Shown here piece after piece: positions 1 through 6,165 of a stretch of DNA of 10,286 nucleotides. The notes under the pieces were generated by a model, which ran no database searches, had not been told where the DNA came from, and saw only the letters and a program-made list of their open reading frames with translations. This DNA comes from Planctomycetales bacterium (GTDB lineage Bacteria; Planctomycetota; UBA11346), in NCBI GenBank assembly GCA_025362255.1, contig JANYGY010000242.1:1-10286 (forward strand), given 5' to 3'. Positions within the stretch are counted from its first letter, which is position 1. Every line of letters starts with the position of its first letter. Made by a program: the position numbers and the translations under genes.

Positions 1-633
1 CTGCAGCACTCTGATCCGTTGAGCGACGTCACCCAGCTCGTCATCGGGTGGGCGCTGATCAGTCCGTGGTATATTCCCATGCTAGCGCTGCACGACACCC
101 GATTTGATCTCGGTTGGCCAGAGGCCCTGCCGCACCAGCCCCCGCGTCTGGAGCCGCGCGCGCTGGCGGTCGATGTCCTGATCGGAGGTCAGGCGGATGG
201 CGATGGGGTCACACATCACTGGGTGCACGCAGCGATCGATACGCGTTGGCGTTTTGGCCTGTGCGGCAGCCTCGATCGCCTGAACGAGGGCGACGATCAT
301 CTGCTTCTCGGTCAAAGCGATGTTTCGTGGCGGTTTGCCCAAGGTTCGGGGGTTGTCTTCAGCACCGGGGCCGGTGTCCGCTGGCTTGCTGATCGCGGGA
401 ATACCGACGTGGGAATCGACCTTTTCTACGGCGTCGAGGTCTGGCCCATCGCACCCTTGGTACTGCGGGCGCAACTCGCGGGCGGCCAAGTCGGCCACGC
501 CGGAGTCGCCGAGGCCTGGGGCCATGCCGGGGTCGCCTGGCGCTATGGCGAAATCTTCGCTGGCGGTCGGTGGCTCAAGATCGGTTCGGTCGAATTCGCC
601 GGGCCGGTGGTTGGCATTGGCGCGCACTGGTGA
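1..633 (+). CDS. Probable outer-membrane beta-barrel protein, C-terminal part (5' end outside window)
   Basis: The reading frame is open from base 1, so the start codon lies outside the window; a TTG at 19 is possible but I prefer a gene cut by the edge. About 210 residues are visible. From about residue 50 on, the sequence is a run of short stretches with alternating polar and hydrophobic residues, rich in Gly, Trp, Tyr and Phe and separated by Gly/Asp/Asn turns. Examples are DVSWRFAQ, GVVFSTGAGVRWLAD and GVAWRYGEIFAGGRW. The protein ends in GIGAHW, with a terminal aromatic residue as is common in barrel proteins recognised by the BAM complex. This pattern fits a transmembrane beta-barrel, but I recognise no specific family. 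The stop TGA is 17 bases from the convergent XRE-cupin gene. No terminator is visible in the gap. Confidence 0.6.
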   Translation: MQHSDPLSDVTQLVIGWALISPWYIPMLALHDTRFDLGWPEALPHQPPRLEPRALAVDVLIGGQADGDGVTHHWVHAAIDTRWRFGLCGSLDRLNEGDDHLLLGQSDVSWRFAQGSGVVFSTGAGVRWLADRGNTDVGIDLFYGVEVWPIAPLVLRAQLAGGQVGHAGVAEAWGHAGVAWRYGEIFAGGRWLKIGSVEFAGPVVGIGAHW

Positions 634-650
634 CGTCACATCGGTGGCGA

Positions 651-1196
651 TCACTCCATCCGCAACACCACCGTCGAAATCGCGACGCACACGACCTTGC
701 CTGGATTTTCGTACACGTGACGACGTTGGCCGGGGAATTGGACTAGGCAGCCGGTGGGGACTTCGACGCGTTCATCCTCGATCACCAGAACCGCACATCC
801 TTGCAACGTACTGAAATATTCCTGAGCCCCGAGCGGGTGCGGACGCCCGACGCTGCGGCAACCGGGTTGCATCGTGACTTGATGGATCTGCACGCCTTTT
901 GAGCTGATCGGCGAGAGCAGCCGCGCGACATAGGCGCCATCCTCAGCTCGATATTCCTGCATTTCCCGCGGGGTGACTTTGAAGTGGCGTTGATCGGGTG
1001 CGGGGGTCAGCAGCTCATCCAGGCTGACCCCGAGCGCCTTGGCCACCGCCATCGCCGTGAGGATCCCGGGGTTGGCGCCCGGTTGTTCGAGATTGCCGAC
1101 CGTCGCGCGCGGCAGGCCGGCTGCATCGGCCAGTTCGGCCTGAGTCAGCTGAGCTTGTTTGCGCAGGCGTTTGAGATTGTCAGCGAGGGCGTCCAT
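651..1196 (-). CDS. XRE-family HTH regulator with C-terminal cupin domain
   Basis: Predicted cytoplasmic transcription factor of 181 residues. Residues 5-62 form an XRE/HipB-type helix-turn-helix, with LTQAELADAAGLPRATVGNLE at its core (residues 17-37) and the usual LGVSLDELL ending. Residues about 105-175 form a small cupin barrel: H120, E126 and the glycine at 133 match cupin motif 1 (here PHPLGAQEYFSTLQG), and H160 sits where motif 2 has its histidine. XRE-cupin proteins normally bind DNA through the HTH and sense a small ligand in the cupin; the ligand cannot be read from sequence. I chose the ATG at 1196 because the HTH begins immediately after it, as in the family. An in-frame ATG at 1253 would add 19 residues without a family match, and neither start has a clear Shine-Dalgarno. 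It is divergent from the superoxide dismutase gene across 171 bases, so it may regulate itself, sod, or both (inference). Confidence 0.88.
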   Translation of the reverse strand: MDALADNLKRLRKQAQLTQAELADAAGLPRATVGNLEQPGANPGILTAMAVAKALGVSLDELLTPAPDQRHFKVTPREMQEYRAEDGAYVARLLSPISSKGVQIHQVTMQPGCRSVGRPHPLGAQEYFSTLQGCAVLVIEDERVEVPTGCLVQFPGQRRHVYENPGKVVCVAISTVVLRME

Positions 1197-1262
1197 AATC
1201 TCGATTGTTGGCGACGACTCCCATATGCCAGCATTCACGCCCTTAATTCCCATGTGCCCGGC

Positions 1263-1292
1263 TTGCTATGCCCGGTGCGCCGCCGGTATGAT
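1263..1292 (+). promoter_or_regulatory. Candidate sigma70-like promoter of the superoxide dismutase gene
   Basis: TTGCTA at 1263-1268 and TATGAT at 1287-1292 are separated by 18 bases and match the -35 and -10 consensus at 4 and 5 of 6 positions. Transcription would begin near 1299 and give a leader of about 69 bases. The leader holds a small hairpin, CCGGC-TTGT-GCCGG, at 1330-1343. It is the best promoter-like pair in the divergent region, but GC-rich genomes of this kind may use other consensus sequences. Confidence 0.4.
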
Positions 1293-1367
1293 GCACCTCG
1301 AAGACCCTCAACTCCTGTTCATCTCCCTGCCGGCTTGTGCCGGTGACCTCTCACTTACGGAACTCAC

Positions 1368-1949
1368 ATGCCCGTCACCCTGCCCCCTCTGCCTTACGCC
1401 ACCGATGCCTTGGAGCCGTTCTACTCGAAAGAGAATGTCGAACTGCATCACGGCAAACACCACAATGCCTACGTCGTCAAGCTCAACGAGCTGAAGCCCG
1501 ACGCGACTGACGCGGGTCTCGACGCGCTGGTCAAATCCAGCGACGGCGGGATCTTCAACCAGGCAGCCCAGATCTGGAACCACACCTTTTTTTGGCACAG
1601 CATGAAGCCCAAGGGCGGCGGCAAGCCGACCGGTGCGATCGCCGCGGCCATCGATCGCGACTTCGGCTCGTACGACAATTTCCGCAAGGAATTCATCAAC
1701 GCTGGCATGACCCAATTCGGATCGGGCTGGGCCTGGCTGGTGGTCGAAGGCGGCAAGCTCAAGGTCACCAAGACCGCCAACGCCGACACCCCGTTCAAAG
1801 GCAGCGCCACTGCTTTGATCACTGCTGACGTCTGGGAACATGCGTATTACCCGACGTACAAGAACCTGCGTCTGAAGTATCTCGAAGTGTTCTTCGACAG
1901 CTTGGTCAATTGGGATTTCGCCAACGCCAATCTGGCCGCAGCTAAGTAA
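1368..1949 (+). CDS. sodB: Superoxide dismutase, Fe type (Fe/Mn family)
   Basis: Converts superoxide to hydrogen peroxide and oxygen; the protein has no signal peptide and is cytoplasmic. The 193 residues are full length for the family. The four metal ligands are visible: H27 (in ELHHGKHHNAY), H72 (in IWNHTFFW), D154 and H158 (in DVWEHAYY). The second-sphere glutamine is Q68, in AAQIWNH, and the position that holds Gln in Mn enzymes is A139, in TANADTP. This arrangement is typical of iron superoxide dismutases such as E. coli SodB, although cambialistic enzymes exist and metal use is not proven. The ATG at 1368 has a short GGAA five bases upstream and gives the usual PVTLPPLPY N-terminus. The gene is divergent from an XRE-cupin regulator and is followed by a strong terminator at 2008-2049. 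Confidence 0.97.
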   Translation: MPVTLPPLPYATDALEPFYSKENVELHHGKHHNAYVVKLNELKPDATDAGLDALVKSSDGGIFNQAAQIWNHTFFWHSMKPKGGGKPTGAIAAAIDRDFGSYDNFRKEFINAGMTQFGSGWAWLVVEGGKLKVTKTANADTPFKGSATALITADVWEHAYYPTYKNLRLKYLEVFFDSLVNWDFANANLAAAK

Positions 1950-1950
1950 G

Positions 1951-1993
1951 CGAAAAAGACCATGACACCTGGGCAGGCTGCCCAGGTGTCATG
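1951..1993 (-). terminator. Rho-independent terminator for the minus-strand cinA-kinase transcript
   Basis: Bases 1961-1993 form a perfect 16-base inverted repeat around a single central base, which folds as a 14-base-pair stem with a five-base loop. Read on the minus strand it is followed by GTCTTTTTCG, a five-T tract at 1953-1957. It lies about 100 bases past the kinase stop codon and only 11 bases past the sod stop on the opposite strand. On the plus strand the hairpin lacks a following T tract, so there it is more likely a 3' stabilising stem. Confidence 0.7.
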
Positions 1994-2007
1994 GGTGCAA
2001 CCCTCGG

Positions 2008-2049
2008 AAACCTGTTCGTTGGCTTGTTGCCCTCGAACAGGTTTTTTTT
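2008..2049 (+). terminator. Rho-independent terminator of the superoxide dismutase gene
   Basis: AAACCTGTTCG (2008-2018) pairs with CGAACAGGTTT (2034-2044) over 11 base pairs. The 15-base loop contains a further GGC/GCC pairing (2021-2023 with 2029-2031). The stem runs into eight T residues at 2042-2049. This is a textbook intrinsic terminator on the plus strand, 60 bases downstream of the sod stop. Confidence 0.9.
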
Positions 2050-2092
2050 CGTAAAAAATCCAGCGCGAAACGTGAGCCTGATCGAATGCGCT

Positions 2093-3046
2093 TCAGATGT
2101 CGATGCCGGCGTTGAGGGTCGCGCGTTGCGAAGGCGTTTTTGCGGATCCGCCCAAGGCGACTTGCTTAGCGCGGTAGACCGCGGATTCGTGCAGCTGATC
2201 GAGGTGCAGGACGGCGGCCCCGTGCACTTCCGGAGCCGCTGTCGGGCGGCCATCGGGATCTTTGGTCAGGCAGCGATCGATGATCGCTGCGACCGTCGGG
2301 TGGATTCCGGGCAGACGTTCGCTGATCGAGGGCGGCGGCGAATTGAGATGCGCGCGCAGCCTGCCCGATTGACGAGCCTCTTCGAAAGGCGGCTTGCCGG
2401 TGAGCAGAAAAAAAGCGCAGACCCCGAGGGCGTAGACATCGGTGCGAAACGTCGGGCGCTTGCCCTGGATCAGTTCAGGTGCGAGATAAGTCGCAGTGCC
2501 GAAGATCATCTTGGGTGCTGATTGCGGCAGCAGGCGCTGCAAAAAACTCGTGCGGCGTGGATAGCGGACGCTGCCGTAATCAACCAGCACCAGCGAATTA
2601 TCCGGCCGCAGGATGCAGTTTTCGAGTTTCAGATCGTTATGGATGATGTCCTGTTGATGGAGAAAAGCTGCGATGGCGCACAATTCGGCAAAGCAACGGA
2701 CACCGGGAAATGCGTGCGGCTGATTCTGCAGGGTGAAAAGGTTGCTGCCCGGAACGAAGTCCATCACGAACGCCGGCCGACCATCGACTTCGCCCTGACG
2801 CCGAGCCACGGGGATCCCCGCATGTTTCAGACTCTGAAGCGTGTCGAACTCTTCGAGAAAATTCTTCACCTGCTGTTTCTCAGCCGCGCGCTCGGGGCGC
2901 ATGACCTTGACCGCGTATTGCTTGCCGCCATCGCGCCCGGCGTCATCGCGGTTGTCGGCGCGATAGACCTCGGCGATACCGCCGGCGCCGATGATTTCAC
3001 GCAAAGTGAACGGGCCGAGCGACAGGTTGGTCAGAGATTTTGCCAT
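2093..3046 (-). CDS. Soluble Hanks-type serine/threonine protein kinase, non-RD, DYG variant
   Basis: Predicted cytoplasmic protein kinase of 317 residues that is almost only a kinase domain: no transmembrane helix, PASTA or other sensor domain follows. Numbered from the ATG at 3046, the glycine-rich loop GAGGIAEVY is at 20-28, the ATP-binding lysine at K47 (AVKV) and a candidate helix-C glutamate at E65 or E66. The catalytic loop is HNDLKLEN (H136-N143, catalytic D138), the magnesium-binding motif is DYG (156-158), followed by APE (189-191), TDVYALG with D203, and the subdomain XI arginine R267. All catalytic residues are present. The R before the catalytic Asp is replaced by N, so it is a non-RD kinase, and DFG has become DYG. 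A TTG at 3082 would extend it by 12 residues; the ATG puts the start just before the domain. The start is 43 bases after the cinA stop, so both are probably co-transcribed. Confidence 0.9.
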   Translation of the reverse strand: MAKSLTNLSLGPFTLREIIGAGGIAEVYRADNRDDAGRDGGKQYAVKVMRPERAAEKQQVKNFLEEFDTLQSLKHAGIPVARRQGEVDGRPAFVMDFVPGSNLFTLQNQPHAFPGVRCFAELCAIAAFLHQQDIIHNDLKLENCILRPDNSLVLVDYGSVRYPRRTSFLQRLLPQSAPKMIFGTATYLAPELIQGKRPTFRTDVYALGVCAFFLLTGKPPFEEARQSGRLRAHLNSPPPSISERLPGIHPTVAAIIDRCLTKDPDGRPTAAPEVHGAAVLHLDQLHESAVYRAKQVALGGSAKTPSQRATLNAGIDI

Positions 3047-3089
3047 CGATGGGTAATGATCGCGCAGCAACGACCGGGTCAATCGAAGG

Positions 3090-4346
3090 TCAATCCAAAG
3101 TCACCAGACCGTGTAGCGCATCCCAGGCGAGCTGGAGGGCCGAGGTCGCGGCGCGAGCCTGGATTCGTTCTCGGATTCCCTGGATGAATACTTTGCGCGT
3201 TGCGCTGCCGGCTGCCGTCGCCACCGCCAACCACACCGTACCCACCGGATTCTCGACACTGCCCCCGGTCGGCCCGGCGACGCCAGTGGTCGCGATGGCG
3301 AAGGTCGCTCCGCTGCGGGCCTGCGCGCCCACGGCCATCGCCCGGGCACAAGCCTCGCTGACGATTCCGTCTTTACTCATAACTCGAAGCGGCACGTCCA
3401 ACCGCGCGTGCTTGACCGATGGATGATAAGCCACCAGCGACTCGCGCAGCACCGTTGACGCCCCGGGCACGGCAGTAAGCAGCGCGGCCACGTGCCCGCC
3501 GGTGCAGCTTTCAGCCGCGGTGATCGTTGCGCGACGTTTGCTCAAGGCGGCGACCAGCGACGGCGCCAAGCCCGCGGCAGGCAGCAGCAATCCCTTGAGA
3601 CAGGCGCGTAGAGCCCGGGTGCGGGCAGCGACCTCGCGAGGTTCGCCGACCACGCGCAGGGTCAGGTGGCCCAATTCGCTGACCGTGATCCCGACCTGCG
3701 GGGCGGACTCGCTGAGCAGATCGCCGAGGCGCTCTTGCGCCGCCGATTCACCGATGCCGGCAAACCACACCTCGCTGATATGCGGCACCGTGAGCCCGGG
3801 AAAACGCCGCGGCAAGGTTGCCGAAAAACGTTCGGCCATCGCCTTCATCTCGTGCGGCACGCCGGGGAAAACCGCGACCAGCGTCCGCTTGCGCGGGGTG
3901 TTTTGCGGCCTGAGCGTCGCCACCATTCCTGGAGCCGTGCCGCGGTCGTTGGCCAGTGGCCGCGCCCCCCGCGGCAACAACGCCTGGCGGCGGTTGTTCG
4001 GCGGAATCACCCGGGTCGGCGCCAACCGGCGATAGCGCGCCTCGATCGCGGTCCACGACGGAGCGTGCTCCGCCAACGGAACTCCCAGCGCAGCCGCCAA
4101 GGCATGACGGGTGCGGTCATCGTCGGTCGGCCCCAAGCCGCCGCTGATCAGCACCAGCTCCGCATCCTGCGCTGCGGCGAGCAACGCGGCGGTGATCCCG
4201 GCTTCGCCATCGCCGACTTGCTGCGCTCCGAGCACACGGAATCCGTGATCGGTCGCCAGGCGGCAGAGGAACGACGCGTTGGTGTCCGTCACCCTGCCGA
4301 GCACGAGTTCGTCGCCGATGGACAAGATGCGGACCGTGGGATGCAT
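3090..4346 (-). CDS. cinA: CinA-like protein with nicotinamide-nucleotide amidase (PncC) domain
   Basis: Two-domain cytoplasmic protein of 418 residues, the usual full length. Residues 5 to about 170 form a MoaB/MogA-like domain, recognisable by SIGDELVLG (9-17), SGGLGPTDDDRT (68-79) and FPGVPHEM (160-167); in CinA proteins this part has been linked to ADP-ribose pyrophosphatase activity. Residues about 260-415 are the PncC domain, which deamidates nicotinamide mononucleotide to nicotinate mononucleotide in pyridine nucleotide salvage. It shows TAAESCTGG with the predicted catalytic S280, the expected lysine K312 in the YHPSVKHARLDV stretch, and TGVAGPTGG (354-362). The ATG at 4346 gives the standard N-terminus; no strong ribosome binding site precedes it. 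The kinase gene follows on the same strand after a short gap. The activities are family knowledge, not shown here. The name reflects its link to competence genes in Streptococcus, and nothing nearby suggests competence. Confidence 0.95.
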   Translation of the reverse strand: MHPTVRILSIGDELVLGRVTDTNASFLCRLATDHGFRVLGAQQVGDGEAGITAALLAAAQDAELVLISGGLGPTDDDRTRHALAAALGVPLAEHAPSWTAIEARYRRLAPTRVIPPNNRRQALLPRGARPLANDRGTAPGMVATLRPQNTPRKRTLVAVFPGVPHEMKAMAERFSATLPRRFPGLTVPHISEVWFAGIGESAAQERLGDLLSESAPQVGITVSELGHLTLRVVGEPREVAARTRALRACLKGLLLPAAGLAPSLVAALSKRRATITAAESCTGGHVAALLTAVPGASTVLRESLVAYHPSVKHARLDVPLRVMSKDGIVSEACARAMAVGAQARSGATFAIATTGVAGPTGGSVENPVGTVWLAVATAAGSATRKVFIQGIRERIQARAATSALQLAWDALHGLVTLD

Positions 4347-4363
4347 GGGGGATCGCCGGGGTT

Positions 4364-4378
4364 AGGAGGATCACCATG
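4364..4378 (+). promoter_or_regulatory. Strong Shine-Dalgarno and ATG not attached to a recognised gene
   Basis: AGGAGGA at 4364-4370 stands five bases before an ATG at 4376. This is the best ribosome binding site in the window, yet the frame it opens matches no family and runs out of frame into the BamD-like gene, ending at 4699. It may drive a short upstream frame affecting translation of the BamD-like gene, or be a chance match in the leader. I do not call a protein here. Confidence 0.3.
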
Positions 4379-4508
4379 CCGGATCCCGGCGCCGCGGAAG
4401 ATTGCGCGTCACCGGTCATGCGCTGCGATCTTCGAGTGGGAATGTCCGAGCGGAAAAGTTCCGGGCTTCAGCCTTTCACTTGCGCCTGTCCGCCCACACT
4501 GCCGCCGC

Positions 4509-5645
4509 ATGGCCCGCCTCATTACCCTGATCATGCTGTTCTGTCTGGTCGGGGTCGTGTCCGGAATGGACCCCGGCTCGCAGGTCAATCAGCCCGGAGA
4601 AGAAGGCGAATCAGAAGCCAAGGCGTGGGCGGAACTGGAAAAGGACGCCGCCGAATATCAGCGTGGCCGCTTTCGTGCGACTCCCGCACAATCCGATGAC
4701 GCCGGCGCCAGACGATATCTCGACCGGGCCCGTGAATTGCTGACCACCGGCCATGAAATCCGCGCGCGCTGGTGGGCCGAAGATGCCTTCGACGAGTTCC
4801 CGTATTCCACGCTTGCAGGCGAATCCCTGCGCATGGGCATGGAGGGTGCCGCGGTGCAGGGCAACATCGGCAAGGTCCGCGACAAGCTGCAACGGTTGTG
4901 GTTGTTCATCCCGGATTACCCCGGACTAGGCGAAGCGATGGAACGCGCGATGTCGGTCGCCGAAGACCTCCAGGATTTTTCCAAGGCGATCAACCTGGAA
5001 TCCGAACAACCGCGCGCGGTGATCACCCTCGAAGGCCGCAGCCTGGACAACGATGTCCAGAACAACCGCCTGCTGCGCTTCCTCGCCCGCCATGGCGATC
5101 GCGAATCAATCGCCCCGCGCGCAGCATTGGGCCTGGCCCGCGGCCTGATCCTGACTGGCGGCAAGGACGACATCTACGCTGCCCGCCATGCGTATGAGCA
5201 ATTCCTTGAAGATTACCCGAGCAACTATCTCACCTTCAACGCGATCTGCGAATACGCGCTGAGCTATCTCATCGCCTATAAGGGCGAGGACTACGACATC
5301 GGTTCGCTGCAACTGGCCAACGCGATCATCGATCAGGCCGAGATCGAAACCCGCGGCAACAAAGAGCGCTCGGACACGGTCCAGGCCTATCGCAAACGTA
5401 TTCGCGCGTGGTTGCAAGATCGTGACCTGTCGGTCGCCCGCTGGTATCGCGCGCGCGGCACGCCCTGGCTGCTGCGCTGGCTCAAGAAACCACCCGAGCT
5501 GCTCGCCTGGGATGACGGGGCGCGTTATTATTTCCGCGAAGTGGTGAAGCGCGACGCGACCAGCGCGCAGGCCCGGGCGGCCGAGCGCGAGCTGAGCAAC
5601 ATCCCGCAGACTCGGCCCGACACGCTTGGCGCGGCGACCCGCTGA
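4509..5645 (+). CDS. BamD-like TPR protein, outer membrane assembly
   Basis: Predicted exported helical-repeat protein of 378 residues. Residues 1-19 are a signal peptide: a short basic start, then the hydrophobic segment LITLIMLFCLVGVVSG. No proper lipobox is present (the only cysteine, C12, follows IMLF), which differs from proteobacterial BamD, a lipoprotein. The rest is rich in alpha-helical TPR-like units, such as the AYEQFLEDYPSNYLTFNAI stretch, and ends like BamD with a DRDLSVARWYRARG segment and a final unit ending ERELSNI. BamD supports insertion of beta-barrel proteins into the outer membrane with BamA. At 378 residues it is longer than E. coli BamD (about 245), with extra repeats. 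The frame is open far upstream of 4509, but that stretch is antisense to cinA. The ATG at 4509 is chosen because the signal peptide starts there. Its stop overlaps the next start. Confidence 0.75.
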   Translation: MARLITLIMLFCLVGVVSGMDPGSQVNQPGEEGESEAKAWAELEKDAAEYQRGRFRATPAQSDDAGARRYLDRARELLTTGHEIRARWWAEDAFDEFPYSTLAGESLRMGMEGAAVQGNIGKVRDKLQRLWLFIPDYPGLGEAMERAMSVAEDLQDFSKAINLESEQPRAVITLEGRSLDNDVQNNRLLRFLARHGDRESIAPRAALGLARGLILTGGKDDIYAARHAYEQFLEDYPSNYLTFNAICEYALSYLIAYKGEDYDIGSLQLANAIIDQAEIETRGNKERSDTVQAYRKRIRAWLQDRDLSVARWYRARGTPWLLRWLKKPPELLAWDDGARYYFREVVKRDATSAQARAAERELSNIPQTRPDTLGAATR

Positions 5646-6148
5646 TGCGTGGGCTGGGCCTGGGTTCCTTGGCGCTCGCCCTGCTCGCCACCAGCGCCTG
5701 CTATCGCTTGGGCAGTCCGCCCACGCTCGGCGAAACCGTGCGGATCGAAGTCGTTGGCAACCAGGGCCGGATGCCGCGCGCTCAGGGGTACTTCGTCGAC
5801 GCGACCAGTCGTGCGCTGGTCAATCGCCTGGGCTGGCGAGTAAGCCCCACCGGCACTGCCACCTTGCAGGTGGTCTTGCGCGAAGAACTCATCGACGCCC
5901 CAGCGCAAGATCGCCGGGGAATCAGCACCTCATGGAGCATTCGGCTTGAGGGCACCGCCTTGCTGGTGGCCCGTGGTGGTTCGCTGACCGGCACGTTTAC
6001 CGGTGTTGGCAACGCCACCGGCCTGAACACCGTCCAAGGCGAACCCGAAGCTCTGAAGGCGGCAGCCACCCAGGCCGCAGATGACTTGGTGTCGTGGCTC
6101 GATGCTCACGCCGGTGAGATCAGCGCCGACGCACGTGCGCGACGCTGA
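5645..6148 (+). CDS. LptE-like lipoprotein, LPS assembly
   Basis: Predicted outer-membrane lipoprotein of 167 residues. The N-terminus is a lipoprotein signal peptide ending LLATSAC, with C19 as the lipidation site; T at -3 is slightly off the usual L. The mature protein begins CYRLG, and an early strand (VRIEVVGNQG) followed by a helix (residues about 45-63) and later beta strands fits the LptE/RlpB family. LptE plugs the LptD barrel that places lipopolysaccharide in the outer leaflet. Sequence conservation in this family is low, so the assignment rests on the start of the mature protein, the size and the context. The ATG overlaps the stop of the BamD-like gene by one base (TGATG at 5643-5647), which indicates translational coupling. 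The stop is 17 bases from the convergent PhyH gene. Confidence 0.7.
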   Translation: MRGLGLGSLALALLATSACYRLGSPPTLGETVRIEVVGNQGRMPRAQGYFVDATSRALVNRLGWRVSPTGTATLQVVLREELIDAPAQDRRGISTSWSIRLEGTALLVARGGSLTGTFTGVGNATGLNTVQGEPEALKAAATQAADDLVSWLDAHAGEISADARARR

Positions 6149-6165
6149 TTCACCACTGTTTTCGT

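Noticed and set aside
82..690. 202-residue open frame on the minus strand opposite the beta-barrel gene
   Set aside because: It lacks any recognisable motif, overlaps the XRE-cupin 3' end, and is a mirror of the better plus-strand frame in GC-rich DNA.
1308..1841. 177-residue minus-strand frame inside sod
   Set aside because: Antisense to a certain superoxide dismutase gene; its composition is a shadow of the conserved coding sequence.
2522..3187. 221-residue plus-strand frame opposite the kinase gene
   Set aside because: Antisense to conserved kinase motifs, with no protein-family resemblance.
4451..4463. Inverted repeat CGGAA-AAG-TTCCG in the leader of the BamD-like gene
   Set aside because: Five base pairs with a three-base loop is expected by chance; there is no second copy to suggest an operator.
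3666..4508. Long in-frame N-terminal extension of the BamD-like gene
   Set aside because: It is antisense to conserved CinA motifs and Arg-rich; a signal peptide begins exactly at the ATG at 4509.
4376..4699. 107-residue frame behind the strong Shine-Dalgarno
   Set aside because: The second half is an Arg-rich out-of-frame reading of the BamD-like gene, with no family resemblance; only the binding site itself is reported.
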